DNA of 64,000 nucleotides, taken from assembly GCF_900101865.1 (NCBI RefSeq), contig NZ_FNAH01000008.1, positions 1-64,000 of the forward strand, read 5' to 3'. Shown piece by piece: positions 43,800-53,604 of the stretch. The DNA is from Paracoccus isoporae (lineage in GTDB: Bacteria > Pseudomonadota > Alphaproteobacteria > Rhodobacterales > Rhodobacteraceae). The stretch's first letter is position 1. Every line of letters begins with the position of its first letter. The notes below the pieces were generated by a model, which ran no database searches, had not been told where the DNA came from, and saw nothing but the letters and a program-made list of their open reading frames with translations. The position numbers and the translations under genes are program-made.

Positions 43800-44744
43800 T
43801 CAGGGCTTCGCGTCCGCGGGCGGGGCCGGGATGGCTGGGGTCGGGGCGGCGCCGGCAGGCTGCGCGGGCGCGGGCAATTCGCCCATCACCGCGGGCGGCT
43901 GGCCGGTCATCATGCGCAGGATCACGATCAGTTCCTCGCGCAGATCGCCCCGGCGCGTTACACGGTCGAGCATGCCGTGCTCCAGCAGATACTCGGCGCG
44001 CTGAAAGCCCTCGGGCAGCTTTTCACGGATGGTCTGTTCGATGACGCGCGGCCCGGCAAAGCAGATCAGCGCGTTGGGTTCGGCGATCTGCACATCGCCC
44101 AGCATCGCGTAGGAGGCCGTGACCCCGCCGGTCGTCGGATGGGTCAGCACGACAATATAGGGCAGCCCGGCCTCCTTCAGCATCTCCACCGCAACGGTGG
44201 TGCGCGGCATCTGCATCAGCGACAGGATGCCTTCCTGCATCCGCGCCCCGCCGGCGGCCGAGAACAGCACCAGCGGGCGCTTGGTCTTCACGGCGCGTTC
44301 GGCGGCGGCCACGATGGCGTTGCCGACATACATCCCCATCGACCCGGCCATGAACGAGAAATCCTGCGCGGCGGCGACGATCGGGGTGCGCCCCATCTCG
44401 CCCTCGGCGACCAGCATCGCCTCTTTCTCGCCGGTGGATTTCTGCGCCGCTTTCATCCGCTCTGGATATTTCTTCTGGTCGCGGAATTGCAGAGGATCGG
44501 CGATCGGCTCCGGCACCGCCACCTCGCGGAAGATCCCGCCGTCAAACAGCGCCGCGAAACGCTCGCGCGGGGTGATCGGCAGGTGGTGGTCGCAGTTGGT
44601 GCAGACCTGCAGGTTTTCGGACAACTCGCGATGGAACAGCATGGTGCCGCATTCGGGGCATTTGGTCCACAGATTCTCGGGCACTTCCCGCCGCGAAAAC
44701 AGCGAGTTGAGGCGCGGGCGGACATAGTTCGTGATCCAGTTCAT
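43800..44744 (-). CDS. accD: Acetyl-CoA carboxylase carboxyltransferase subunit beta
   Basis: A 314-residue AccD. The zinc ribbon has four Cys in WTKCPECGTMLFHRE and VCTNCDHHL. The carboxyltransferase core has FMAGSMGMYVGNAI, GGARMQEGILSLMQM and HPTTGGVTASYAMLGD. It transfers the carboxyl group from carboxybiotin to acetyl-CoA with AccA in the first step of fatty acid synthesis. The last 30 residues are a Pro/Ala-rich tail. The ATG at 44744 was chosen because homology starts at MNWITNYVRPRLNSL. Confidence 0.97.
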   Translation of the reverse strand: MNWITNYVRPRLNSLFSRREVPENLWTKCPECGTMLFHRELSENLQVCTNCDHHLPITPRERFAALFDGGIFREVAVPEPIADPLQFRDQKKYPERMKAAQKSTGEKEAMLVAEGEMGRTPIVAAAQDFSFMAGSMGMYVGNAIVAAAERAVKTKRPLVLFSAAGGARMQEGILSLMQMPRTTVAVEMLKEAGLPYIVVLTHPTTGGVTASYAMLGDVQIAEPNALICFAGPRVIEQTIREKLPEGFQRAEYLLEHGMLDRVTRRGDLREELIVILRMMTGQPPAVMGELPAPAQPAGAAPTPAIPAPPADAKP

Positions 44745-44840
44745 CTGCGACTGCTCCAGGCCGGGGTCGGGGCAGAGATAGGCCGAGCGGCATCGAATTG
44801 CAATTGCACCTTGGCCGGTGTCGCGGTTTGATGGGCCGCT

Positions 44841-46271
44841 ATGTGGACCCCGTTGCTCGTGACCGCCCATTACTTGCTTGCGCTGCTGTTCGTGCTGCGC
44901 GTGCTGACCCGCCCGCGCATGGAGCCCTCGGTCAGGCTGGCCTGGGTGATGGTGATCGAGGCAGTGCCGGTGGCGGGGATGCTGGGCTATCTGATGTTCG
45001 GAGAGGTGCGCATCGCGCAGGCCGAACGGCAGCGCAGCGCCGATATCCGCGCCAGGCTGAGCGGGATCTGGGCACCAAGCCCCGATGCGGTCGAGCAGCC
45101 TGCGGACTGGGCACGGGGGATCTTCGACAGCGTGCAGGCGGTGGGCGGCATGGTGCCTGTGGCGGGCAACCGCGTGACCCTTGCCGCCGAGACGAATGAC
45201 GGGATCGAACCGATGCTCGCGCGGATCGACGAGGCCGCGCATCACGTCCATGTGCTGTTCTATATCTGGCTCGACGATCACAGCGGCAACCGCATCGCCG
45301 ACGCGCTGATCCGCGCAGCCGCGCGCGGTGTCGAGGTGCGCGCGATCGTCGATGCGGTCGGCTCACGCGCGCTTGTGGGATCGGCCATGTGGCGGCGGAT
45401 GGCGGAGGCCGGGGTCAGCCTGGTGGCGGCCATGCCGCCGGGGATCTCGCCGCTGCGGGCGCTCAGCCGGCGGCTCGATCTGCGCAATCACCGCAAGATC
45501 GTGCTGATCGACAACCGCACGGGCTTCACCGGCAGCCGCAATGCGGCGGACATGGAATTCGCCGTCAAGCCGCGCTTTGCGCCCTGGGTGGATGTGTGGT
45601 TTGCCATTGAAGGCCCGGCAGTCAGGCAGATGCAGGGCGTGTTCCTGTCCGACTGGATGAGCTATACCGGAAAGGATCTGGGCGACGAGTTGCTGAATAC
45701 CGTTCCGGCCGTGGCCAGCCCCGGCGTGATCGCGCAGGTGCTCGCCACCGGGCCGGACCGGCGGGCGGGCAGCGTGTCGGATTGCATCATGGCGCTTTTG
45801 GCTGCGGCACGCGACCGGGTGACGATCACCACACCCTATTACGTGCCAACCACCGGGCTGGATGCGGCCATCCAGGCCTGCGCGCGGCGCGGGGTGCAGG
45901 TGACGCTGATCCTGCCCGAGCGCAATGATTCGCTGTTCGTGGGCGCGACATCCGAAGGATTCTATCACGGTTTGCTGCGCGCCGGTGTCCGGCTGATGCT
46001 GTTCCAGCCCGGCCTGCTGCATGCGAAGCTCGCCTCAGTCGATGGGCGCATCGCCATGCTGGGCAGCGGCAATCTGGACCGGCGCAGCTTCGAGTTGAAT
46101 TACGAGATGAACCTCATCGTCGCCGGTTCGGACGTCACCGCAGAGATCGATGACCGCCAGGACAGCTACATGGCGCGTGCGCGCGAACTCTCTCTGGCGG
46201 AGGTCGAGGCCTGGCCCGCATGGCGGCGGATCAGGAACAACACGCTGGCCCTGGCCACGCCCTTGCTGTGA
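44841..46271 (+). CDS. Cardiolipin synthase-type phospholipase D protein
   Basis: A 476-residue protein with two N-terminal membrane helices (TAHYLLALLFVLRVL and AWVMVIEAVPVAGMLGYLMF). Two HKD motifs follow: NHRKIVLIDNRTGFTGSRN and LHAKLASVDGRIAMLGSGN with NLDRRS. The layout is that of bacterial Cls enzymes, which make cardiolipin from phosphatidylglycerol at the inner membrane. It is divergent from accD with 96 bp between. Confidence 0.93.
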   Translation: MWTPLLVTAHYLLALLFVLRVLTRPRMEPSVRLAWVMVIEAVPVAGMLGYLMFGEVRIAQAERQRSADIRARLSGIWAPSPDAVEQPADWARGIFDSVQAVGGMVPVAGNRVTLAAETNDGIEPMLARIDEAAHHVHVLFYIWLDDHSGNRIADALIRAAARGVEVRAIVDAVGSRALVGSAMWRRMAEAGVSLVAAMPPGISPLRALSRRLDLRNHRKIVLIDNRTGFTGSRNAADMEFAVKPRFAPWVDVWFAIEGPAVRQMQGVFLSDWMSYTGKDLGDELLNTVPAVASPGVIAQVLATGPDRRAGSVSDCIMALLAAARDRVTITTPYYVPTTGLDAAIQACARRGVQVTLILPERNDSLFVGATSEGFYHGLLRAGVRLMLFQPGLLHAKLASVDGRIAMLGSGNLDRRSFELNYEMNLIVAGSDVTAEIDDRQDSYMARARELSLAEVEAWPAWRRIRNNTLALATPLL

Positions 46272-46308
46272 CCGACGCGGATCTGCGTCAGGCCGCGCGA
46301 GGCCTGGC

Positions 46309-46902
46309 CTATTTCGGACTGCCGTAAATCGCCACCCAGTAGGACGCCTTGCCATCTTCGGCCACGGCGCGGCCGATCCCGTAATCCTGCAACCCGCCGA
46401 TCATGATGTTGGCGCGGTGGCCGGGAGAGCGCGTCCATTCCTTCTGCACGCGCCCCACGTCGAAATGGCCCGCCGCGATGTTTTCGGCGGTGATCCGCGG
46501 CGCGTATCCCGCCTTCTTGACCCGTGCCGACGGGCCGGTGCCGCCGCGACCTCTATGCGTCATCATGCCGTTGCGCGCCATCTCGCAGGCATGCGCTTCT
46601 GCCGCGCGCTGCAGGCGGGGGTTGGTGCGCAGGGGGGCCAGGCCGCGGCTCTGGCGCGCGGCATTCGTGGCAGCCAGAGCGATGGCCGCGTCTGCCGCCG
46701 TTGTGCGATGGCATTGCGCGGTGCCGGGGGCGGACACCTGAATATCGCGCGGCTCCTTCATGTAGACGATGCCCGAGGGAAGGCGCGGCGATGTCGTCGA
46801 GGCGCGAGTGGTCAGGTCGGGTGTGTCACCGTGGTCACCGGCCCCGCATCCTGCAAGGCTCAGCCCACCGCCCAGAAAAATCGCCATGGCGAAATGCCGC
46901 AT
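46309..46902 (-). CDS. CAP-domain (SCP/PR1-like) lipoprotein
   Basis: A 197-residue protein. A lipoprotein signal, MRHFAMAIFLGGGLSLAGC, places the lipidated Cys at 19. After a spacer follows a CAP domain with HACEMARNGMMTHRGRGG, AENIAAG and WTRSPGHRANIM, the usual His/Glu cavity motifs of bacterial SCP-like proteins. The function of bacterial CAP lipoproteins is mostly unknown. GGGAG lies 8 bases upstream of the ATG at 46902. It is divergent from the next gene across a 166-bp AT-richer spacer. Confidence 0.9.
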   Translation of the reverse strand: MRHFAMAIFLGGGLSLAGCGAGDHGDTPDLTTRASTTSPRLPSGIVYMKEPRDIQVSAPGTAQCHRTTAADAAIALAATNAARQSRGLAPLRTNPRLQRAAEAHACEMARNGMMTHRGRGGTGPSARVKKAGYAPRITAENIAAGHFDVGRVQKEWTRSPGHRANIMIGGLQDYGIGRAVAEDGKASYWVAIYGSPK

Positions 46903-47068
46903 TCTCCAATCTCCCGTATCAAACATGCGCCAGGGTTGCGGGGCGCGCTGATCTGAAATCGTTTTATCGGTAATCGTCCAGAGGTTGAGCAACTATAACG
47001 TGTATTGTCGGATATGTCTTGCTTCTTTATTCGGGGGGTTCAGGAACCCTCGCCGATCAGGAGCACAC

Positions 47069-47854
47069 ATGGCCGTTCACCCGACCCGATGGCTGCGCCG
47101 CAAGCTCCGGGAACGCGGTCAGTCGCAATGGCCCGGCCTGTGCGACGCGGTGCCGGGAATGAGCCCGGCGCGGCTGAGCTATTTGCGGGCCGAGGCGCAG
47201 GCGATGCGCGCCAGTCTCGACCGTTTCCTGATGGTGTCGGACAACCGGATGGAGCAGACGCGCCGCGACAAGCATCTCGTGAACCTGCCTGGCGGTTCGG
47301 ACTGGTGCTGGCAGCCGGAGCTTCTGACCAGCCGGCTGACGCCGAGCGGCGTGGCGGGTCCGGCACCCGGCACGAAGCTCAACCCCCATGCCACGGTCTG
47401 GCATGATTGCGGCGCCCGCTCGCTGGTGCTGCGGCAGGTGAATAATGGCGATTCCTCGGTGATGCCGCGCTTCTGCATCGTCGTCGAGGCGCTCGGCTTC
47501 ACCGGCAGTTTCCTGTCGCTGTCGATCGATCTGCCCAAAGAGGCCCTGGACGGGCTGACCCGCGACCACGTCATCCGCATGGAAAGCGCGATCGAGACGG
47601 AGCGGCCGGTGCAGATCTATGGCCGCCTGAATATCGGCAATGGCCCCAATACCGAGGAGATGCTCCGCCATCTGGGCGATATGGCCTGCGACGAGACGAA
47701 TAACGGCGTCACCGAATTCGATCTGGCCATGACCGGGATGAACGAGAAGCGTCTCGACAAGATCTGGCTCGACCTGATCATCGAGAGGCCGGTGATGAAT
47801 GCCGTGGTGATCCGGGATCTGATCCTGTCGCGCCACCCCCGCGCCAATTTGTAA
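47069..47854 (+). CDS. Uncharacterised protein, probably DUF6478 family
   Basis: A 261-residue protein with a very basic N-terminus (RWLRRKLRERGQSQW), then a mixed alpha/beta body. GSDWCWQPELLTSRLTPSGV and NGDSSVMPRFCIVVEALGF give the impression of a compact beta domain. No signal peptide, membrane segment or catalytic motif is visible. It resembles a family I associate with Rhodobacteraceae only. CAGGAG precedes the ATG at 47069, so the earlier open frame is not used. The next gene follows after 71 bp on the same strand. Confidence 0.72.
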   Translation: MAVHPTRWLRRKLRERGQSQWPGLCDAVPGMSPARLSYLRAEAQAMRASLDRFLMVSDNRMEQTRRDKHLVNLPGGSDWCWQPELLTSRLTPSGVAGPAPGTKLNPHATVWHDCGARSLVLRQVNNGDSSVMPRFCIVVEALGFTGSFLSLSIDLPKEALDGLTRDHVIRMESAIETERPVQIYGRLNIGNGPNTEEMLRHLGDMACDETNNGVTEFDLAMTGMNEKRLDKIWLDLIIERPVMNAVVIRDLILSRHPRANL

Positions 47855-47925
47855 TGATTTATTATCTCGCGTCCGGTTAGGTTGCGCGGATAGGATGACG
47901 CACGGTCACATATGCGGGATATGCC

Positions 47926-48303
47926 ATGAGTGATTTTGAGACGCTCGGCCTGAAATCCGGTCGCTGGACGGGGTTGCTGCGCCGCGAGACGGGTCCGAAC
48001 CGGGTGGTGCTGGCCCAGGCCGGTCGGATCATTGCCGATGCGGAGGTGACGGAGGATGCACCCGGCCTATGGCGGATCGAGGCCACATTGCCGGTCAGCA
48101 GCCTGTCCGATGGCATGCAGACCTTTTCTCTGCTGGGCAATGCAGGCGACGGGAAGATCCCGCATCCGGACTGCGAGCTTCTGGCGGAGATCTCGGTCAC
48201 CTCCGGTCAGGCAGCCGAGATCGATCTGCACGCGGAACTGGCCCTGATCCGCGCGGAGCTGGACATGCTGAAGAAAGAGTTCCGGCGGATCTCGGCGCCC
48301 TGA
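47926..48303 (+). CDS. Uncharacterised 125-residue protein
   Basis: A 125-residue soluble protein. MSDFETLGLKSGRWTGLLRR starts it, and a beta-rich centre follows. The C-terminus forms a short amphipathic coiled coil (LHAELALIRAELDMLKKEFR) that could mediate dimerisation. I do not recognise the family. It sits 71 bp downstream of the DUF6478-like gene and may be co-expressed with it. Confidence 0.7.
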   Translation: MSDFETLGLKSGRWTGLLRRETGPNRVVLAQAGRIIADAEVTEDAPGLWRIEATLPVSSLSDGMQTFSLLGNAGDGKIPHPDCELLAEISVTSGQAAEIDLHAELALIRAELDMLKKEFRRISAP

Positions 48304-48314
48304 CGCGGACCCGA

Positions 48315-49028
48315 TCAGCGGGTGAAGTAGCTGTAGCCGCCTGCGACCTCAAACCCCATCCGGTCATAGAGCGCGATCGCGGCGCTGTTTTGCCGCGTCA
48401 CGGCCAGCATCATGGATGTGCAGCCCTGATCCAGTGCCCATTGCGCCGCGCGCCGGACCATCCATCCCGCCAGCCCCTGCCGACGCAGCGCGGGCAGGGT
48501 TTCGAGTGCGTGCAGCACCGCGTAATCGCCGCAGGCTGCGACGAAGCCCACGCCGCCGGCCCGGTCGTCTGTCCGGCCGAGCAGCGCGGCCTTGGGCAGA
48601 CGGACCCGCGCCATCACCGCCTGCCGGGCGGCGCCGATCCCGCATTCCACCCACAACTCGCGCTGGATTGCCAGCGGGGGCCAGATGGCGAAGCTGGTCA
48701 CGGGTGGGATGGCGCGGTCGGTCAGCCTTTCAAGCGGCGCGGTCATCATCTGGGTCGGGGTGATCTCTTGCCAACCCGCGGCTGACAGCGTGCGGGCAAG
48801 GGGATCGCCATCCAGCACGCGGAAGGCGGGTGGCTGGTCCCAGCCCGTCTGGATTCGCACCGCTGCGTCAATGTCGTCCTGCGTCCAGCCGTCGCTCAGG
48901 GCTCGGGCGGAACTGACCCGCATCCCGCCGCCGAGCCCGCGCCCGACGCGGAACGGCCCCGCCTGCGCGTATTCCGCGGCGGGCCAGCTCGCCTCGAACG
49001 CGTCGTGCAGGGCGTCGTCCTGGATCAC
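48315..49028 (-). CDS. GNAT family N-acetyltransferase
   Basis: A 237-residue protein. The C-terminal half is a GNAT domain with the acetyl-CoA motif LPALRRQGLAGWMVRRAAQWALDQG and the late MMLAVTRQNSAAIALYDRMGF. The first 110 residues are a divergent extension, perhaps a second degenerate GNAT unit. The substrate is unknown. It overlaps the CinA-like gene upstream by 4 bp. Confidence 0.85.
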   Translation of the reverse strand: MIQDDALHDAFEASWPAAEYAQAGPFRVGRGLGGGMRVSSARALSDGWTQDDIDAAVRIQTGWDQPPAFRVLDGDPLARTLSAAGWQEITPTQMMTAPLERLTDRAIPPVTSFAIWPPLAIQRELWVECGIGAARQAVMARVRLPKAALLGRTDDRAGGVGFVAACGDYAVLHALETLPALRRQGLAGWMVRRAAQWALDQGCTSMMLAVTRQNSAAIALYDRMGFEVAGGYSYFTR

Positions 49029-49765
49029 GCACCGATCCGCTGCTTGAGTTCCGCCATCGCCGCCGCGACCCGTGCACCGTCAAGGCCGCGAATGACCAGC
49101 ATCGTGCCGTAGCTGCCGTCGCGATGCCAGGGATAGGAGCCGAGCGAGAGATCGGCATAGCTGTCCGCCACCGCCTTCAGGTCATCGGCCACATCCGATT
49201 CGCCGCGGTCGAGATCCAACGATTCGCTGAACGGCGCCCGCCCGACCGGCAGGGTCGGCAGCACCGCATCCACCATCGCACGGAAGACCTCGGGCACGCC
49301 GGCCATCACATAGGTCTGGCCGATATGGAAACCGGGCGCGGCGCTGAACTTGTTCGGGATCAGCTCTGCGCCGAGCGGAATGCGGGCCATGCGCAGCCGG
49401 TTGCCCGTCACCGCCACACCGCGCTGCTCCCACCGCGCGCGCATCGCCGCCAGGGCTTCGTCGTTCATCTCGATCCCGACGCCAAAAGCTTCGGCCACCG
49501 CGTCGGCGGTGACGTCGTCATGGGTCGGGCCGATCCCGCCGGAGGTGAACAGCAGGTCGTATCGCCCGCCCACAGAGCTGTCGAGCGCGTGGATCGCTTC
49601 GATGATGAGCGGCTTTTCATCCGCCACGACGCGGATTTCCTTCAGGTCGATCCCGACCGCGTTCAGCACCCCGGCCAGGTGATGGGCGTTGCCCTCGCGC
49701 GTGCGGCCGGACAGGATTTCGTCGCCGATGACCAGAATGGCGGCCGTCTTGTTGTCGGATTGCAT
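49025..49765 (-). CDS. Molybdopterin-binding-fold protein (CinA N-domain-like)
   Basis: A 246-residue stand-alone MoaB/MogA-fold protein, matching the N-terminal half of CinA. AAILVIGDEILSGRTREGN and LLFTSGGIGPTHDDVTADAVAEAF are the family motifs. It lacks the C-terminal nicotinamide-nucleotide amidase domain of full CinA. Such short forms are widespread and untested; a pyrophosphatase on a nucleotide is possible by family. Operon with the GNAT gene downstream. Confidence 0.9.
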   Translation of the reverse strand: MQSDNKTAAILVIGDEILSGRTREGNAHHLAGVLNAVGIDLKEIRVVADEKPLIIEAIHALDSSVGGRYDLLFTSGGIGPTHDDVTADAVAEAFGVGIEMNDEALAAMRARWEQRGVAVTGNRLRMARIPLGAELIPNKFSAAPGFHIGQTYVMAGVPEVFRAMVDAVLPTLPVGRAPFSESLDLDRGESDVADDLKAVADSYADLSLGSYPWHRDGSYGTMLVIRGLDGARVAAAMAELKQRIGA

Positions 49766-49860
49766 GAAAAACCTCCGTTGCCGCGCAAATCTTACGCGCG
49801 CGGCGGGGGTGGAACAAGCAGCGTGGCAAGGTTATGTGCAGGGCAACAAGAGGTTTGCCC

Positions 49861-50664
49861 ATGAATGACGGTTCCGTGACGCGCGAAGGCATCCGCATCC
49901 ACCAGCCCGGCGATTTTGCCGGGATGCACAAGGCGGGTGCGCTCGCGGCAGAAATCCTGGACGAGGTCGGCCCGCTGGTTCAGCCGGGCGCGACGACGGG
50001 CGAACTCGACGATTTCATCCGGGGCCGGATCGAACAGGCCGGTGCGGTCTCTGCGACGATCGGTTATCGCGGCTATCAGCATGCCAGTTGCATCAGCGTG
50101 AACCATGTCGTCTGCCACGGCATCCCCGGCGAGAAGCGGCTGCGCGACGGCGACATCCTGAACATCGACGTGACGGTGATCGTGGATGGCTGGTTCGGTG
50201 ACACGTCGCGCATGTATGTCGCCGGCCGCCCGTCGGTGAAGGCGAAGCGGCTGATGCAGGTCACCCATGACGCGCTGATGCGCGGCATCGACGCGGTGCG
50301 TCCCGGTGCGACCTTCGGCGATATTGGCTGGGCGATCCAGGAATATGCCGAGGGGCACCGTATGTCGGTCGTGCGCGATTTCTGCGGTCACGGGCTGGGC
50401 CGCGTCTTTCACGCGCCGCCCAACGTGCTGCATTTCGGCCGGCCCGGCAAAGGCCCGGTGCTGGAAGAAGGCATGTTCTTCACCATCGAGCCGATGATCA
50501 ATCTCGGCCGGCCGGAGACCAAGGTGCTGGCCGATGACTGGACAGCGGTGACCCGCGACAAGTCGCTGTCGGCCCAGTTCGAACACTCGATCGGCGTCAC
50601 TGCGGATGGCGCAGAGATCTTCACCCTGTCCCCGTCGGGCCGGTTCCTGCCCGATCTGGACTGA
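49861..50664 (+). CDS. map: Methionine aminopeptidase, type I
   Basis: A 267-residue type I enzyme that removes initiator Met from nascent proteins. The five metal ligands are visible: two Asp in NIDVTVIVDGWFGDTSRM, His in CGHGLGRVFH, Glu in TIEPM and Glu in QFEHSIGVT. His in VNHVVCHGIP is also conserved. AAGAGG lies upstream of the ATG at 49861; an open frame reaches nine codons further but lacks a ribosome site. Confidence 0.96.
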   Translation: MNDGSVTREGIRIHQPGDFAGMHKAGALAAEILDEVGPLVQPGATTGELDDFIRGRIEQAGAVSATIGYRGYQHASCISVNHVVCHGIPGEKRLRDGDILNIDVTVIVDGWFGDTSRMYVAGRPSVKAKRLMQVTHDALMRGIDAVRPGATFGDIGWAIQEYAEGHRMSVVRDFCGHGLGRVFHAPPNVLHFGRPGKGPVLEEGMFFTIEPMINLGRPETKVLADDWTAVTRDKSLSAQFEHSIGVTADGAEIFTLSPSGRFLPDLD

Positions 50665-50988
50665 CGCCGGGCGCGCGATCCTGAACAGGGCGACGATTTT
50701 GCCCACCGCGTTTAGCTCAAATCCGACGGGCTTGCCGTTTGCGGCGAATCAGCAGCCGCGCTAGTCAGGGACAAGGCCAGAAGGCCGGAGCTGATCCGAA
50801 CGCGCGGTGGTTGAGGGGCGCGTGGGGGAAGGGGCTCCGGCCCCGCGCCGGAGCCCCTGTCGCTGCTGCGGACAAGTCCCTGATCTGAAAGACCTGTCGT
50901 GGCTTGGCCTGTATCGCTGCCCGGTAAATTCCCGGCAGGCCGCAGGCGGGACTTGACCTGCGCAAGACTTGGGCAGAGAAGCCCGCAA
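50665..50988. other. 324-bp intergenic stretch between map and queA
   Basis: No convincing coding frame on either strand: possible frames here have no ribosome site and no recognisable protein. It holds one strong GC hairpin (separate entry) and presumably the queA promoter, which I could not identify. Confidence 0.6.
50831..50857. repeat. 10-bp perfect GC hairpin
   Basis: GGGGCTCCGG/CCGGAGCCCC with a 7-base loop and no T-run. It could be a map terminator lacking a U-tract or an intergenic palindromic element. Confidence 0.65.
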
Positions 50989-52047
50989 ATGAAGCTGTCC
51001 GATTTCGATTTCGACCTGCCCGAGGGGCTGATTGCCACGCGCCCGGCGCGGCCGCGCAGTTCCGCGCGCCTGCTGCTCGCGGATGGCGATATGCTGGCCG
51101 ATCGCAGCGTCTCCGACCTGCCCAACATCCTGCAACCGGGCGATCTTCTGGTGCTGAACGACACCAAGGTCATTCCGGCCCGTCTGTCCGGGCGCCGGAC
51201 GCGGATCTCGGCCCAGGGCGCAGTCACGGCCAGGGTCGAGATCACCCTGCTGGAGCCGACGGCAGAGGGGTGGCGGGCGCTCGCCCGACCTCTGCGCAAG
51301 CTCAAGCCCGGCGAGATCGTCCAGTTCGGAGAGGCCCTGTCGGCCGAGATCCTGTCGATCAGCCAGACGGAGCTGCTGCTGCGCTTTGACGCGGAGGGCG
51401 ACGCGCTCGATTCCGCGCTCGATCAGGTCGGGGCCATGCCGCTGCCGCCCTATATCGCCGCGCAACGGGCGCCGGACGAGGACGACCGCACCGATTACCA
51501 GACGGTCTGGGCGCGCCGGAAGGGTGCCGTCGCCGCGCCGACGGCAAGCCTGCATTTCGATGACGAACTGCTCGCTGCGCTGCGCGCGCGGGGCGTGGAG
51601 TTTGCTTATGTCACGCTGCATGTCGGCGCGGGCACCTTCCTGCCTGTGAAGGTCGAAGATGTGGCCACGCACCGGATGCATGCCGAGCGGGGCGAGGTGA
51701 CCGCCGCCGCCGCCGCGCAGATCAACCGGACCCGCGCGGCAGGCGGTCGGGTGATCCCCGTCGGCACGACGGCCTTGCGCCTGATCGAATCGGCAGCGGA
51801 CGAGGACGGCACCCTGCGTGCCTTCGACGCAGACACCGACATCTTTATCTATCCCGGCTATCGGTTCCGCGTCACCGACGCGCTGATGACCAATTTCCAC
51901 CTGCCGAAATCGACCCTGCTGATGCTGGTCTCCGCGCTGATGGGGAAGGAGCGGATACGAAGAATTTACCGTCACGCCGTAGACAACCGCTACCGATTCT
52001 TCTCCTACGGGGATGCGTCGCTCCTGATCCCGCCGAGGCCCGAATGA
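50989..52047 (+). CDS. queA: tRNA preQ1(34) S-adenosylmethionine ribosyltransferase-isomerase
   Basis: A 352-residue Que[21 protein letters not shown] starts it; [24 protein letters not shown] and [19 protein letters not shown] are family motifs. It transfers the ribosyl part of SAM to preQ1 in tRNA, making epoxyqueuosine. The ATG at 50989 matches the conserved start. It overlaps the MFS gene by 4 bp. tgt is not seen in the window. Confidence 0.96.
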   Translation: MKLSDFDFDLPEGLIATRPARPRSSARLLLADGDMLADRSVSDLPNILQPGDLLVLNDTKVIPARLSGRRTRISAQGAVTARVEITLLEPTAEGWRALARPLRKLKPGEIVQFGEALSAEILSISQTELLLRFDAEGDALDSALDQVGAMPLPPYIAAQRAPDEDDRTDYQTVWARRKGAVAAPTASLHFDDELLAALRARGVEFAYVTLHVGAGTFLPVKVEDVATHRMHAERGEVTAAAAAQINRTRAAGGRVIPVGTTALRLIESAADEDGTLRAFDADTDIFIYPGYRFRVTDALMTNFHLPKSTLLMLVSALMGKERIRRIYRHAVDNRYRFFSYGDASLLIPPRPE

Positions 52048-53528
52048 TCACCGTCCTGCGCTCGACCTGGCCGCTTCTGCTCGGGGTGATGCTGCTGCTT
52101 GTCGGCAACGGCATGCAGGGCACGTTGCTGGGGATCCGCGGCGGCATCGAACATATGTCGACCGACCGGCTGGCCGTGGTCATGGCGGCCTATTTCGGCG
52201 GTTTCCTGATCGGCAGCCTGACCGTGCCCGACATGATCAAGCGGGTCGGCCATGTCCGGGTCTTCGCCGCGCTCGGCTCGCTGATTTCGGCGGTGCTGAT
52301 CCTCTATGCCGCCTATCCGAACTGGATCGCATGGGCCTTCCTGCGGCTGCTGATCGGATTCTCCTTCTCGGGCGTCTATATCACCGCCGAAAGCTGGCTG
52401 AACGCCTCGACCGGAAACGAGAGCCGGGGCCAGGCCATGTCGCTCTACATGATCGTGCAGATGATCGGTGTGGTCTGCGCGCAGGTGCTTCTGAATTTCG
52501 GCGATCCGGGCGGCTACATGCTGTTCATCCTGCCGTCGGTTCTCGTTTCGCTGGCCTTCACCCCGATCCTGCTGTCGGTCCAGCCGGCGCCGGCCTTCGG
52601 CGCGCTGAAGCGGATGAGTTTCGGGCGGCTCTACTCCGTGTCGCCGCTGGGTTGCATCGGCATCTTCATCATGGGCAGCGTATTCTCGGCATTGCTGGGC
52701 ATGACCGCGGTCTGGGGCACGATCGAGGGGCTGTCGGTCCGCGATATTTCCGCCGTTGTCGCGGCCATCTATCTGGGCGGGCTGATCGCGCAATTCCCCA
52801 TTGGCTGGCTCTCGGATCGCATGGACCGTCGCCTGCTGGTGCTCGAATTGCTGATCGCGGGCGTGCTGTCAGTTTCGATGGTGCTGGCCTTCGATTTCGG
52901 CGTCTGGGGGCTGATCGTGTCCGCCGCGATTGCGGGGGCGGTGTCCAACCCGGTCTATGCGCTGTTGCTGGCCCATACGAATGACCATCTGGAAGCGGAC
53001 GACATGGCCGCCGCCTCGGCCGGGCTGATGTTCCTCAACGGGCTGGGGGCGGTGGGCGGCCCGCTGATCGTGGGGCGCCTGATGGCGGTGATCGGCCCGG
53101 ATGGCTACTGGATCTATATCGGCCTGCTGATGTCGATTCTCGCCGGATATACCGGATGGCGCATGATGCGCCGCGATTCGAGCACGGCCAGCGAGACCGG
53201 CGGTTTTGCCGTCATCACACCGTCGGCCAGCCCGGTCGCCGTCGAATATTCTTTCGACGCCGCGCCAGAGGGCGAGGATCCGCCGGAGGCGGAACTGCCC
53301 ATCGATGTCACCACGGCGGCATTCGGCCCCATGGGCGAGGCGGAGGAGGGCGACGACACCACTGTCGCGCCAGAGGATTACGGCAGCACCTATGCCGCGC
53401 TGTCCGAGGATGGCGACGGGCCGGATGGGGATGACGCATCGGCGTCGGCCGATCCCGCCGGGGGCGGCGACGATCTTTCGGTTCCCGATCGTACCGACTC
53501 CGCGGAGGATCCCAACCCGCAGGCGTGA
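52044..53528 (+). CDS. MFS transporter (YcaD-like) with acidic C-terminal tail
   Basis: A 494-residue major facilitator with about twelve membrane helices in the first 375 residues. [21 protein letters not shown] begins it, and [14 protein letters not shown] is the typical loop motif (DR.DRR). After the last helix a disordered-looking tail of about 110 residues follows. It is very rich in Asp, Glu, Gly, Ser and Pro (for example [20 protein letters not shown]). The substrate is unknown. It overlaps queA by 4 bp, so expression is coupled. Confidence 0.88.
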   Translation: MITVLRSTWPLLLGVMLLLVGNGMQGTLLGIRGGIEHMSTDRLAVVMAAYFGGFLIGSLTVPDMIKRVGHVRVFAALGSLISAVLILYAAYPNWIAWAFLRLLIGFSFSGVYITAESWLNASTGNESRGQAMSLYMIVQMIGVVCAQVLLNFGDPGGYMLFILPSVLVSLAFTPILLSVQPAPAFGALKRMSFGRLYSVSPLGCIGIFIMGSVFSALLGMTAVWGTIEGLSVRDISAVVAAIYLGGLIAQFPIGWLSDRMDRRLLVLELLIAGVLSVSMVLAFDFGVWGLIVSAAIAGAVSNPVYALLLAHTNDHLEADDMAAASAGLMFLNGLGAVGGPLIVGRLMAVIGPDGYWIYIGLLMSILAGYTGWRMMRRDSSTASETGGFAVITPSASPVAVEYSFDAAPEGEDPPEAELPIDVTTAAFGPMGEAEEGDDTTVAPEDYGSTYAALSEDGDGPDGDDASASADPAGGGDDLSVPDRTDSAEDPNPQA

Positions 53529-53604
53529 TCGCGCCCCGCCCGGAAATCCCGCTTGCGGCTGCCGCGCGGCGCTGCAACCATGGCCGGGACATGGAGGGAT
53601 TGCG

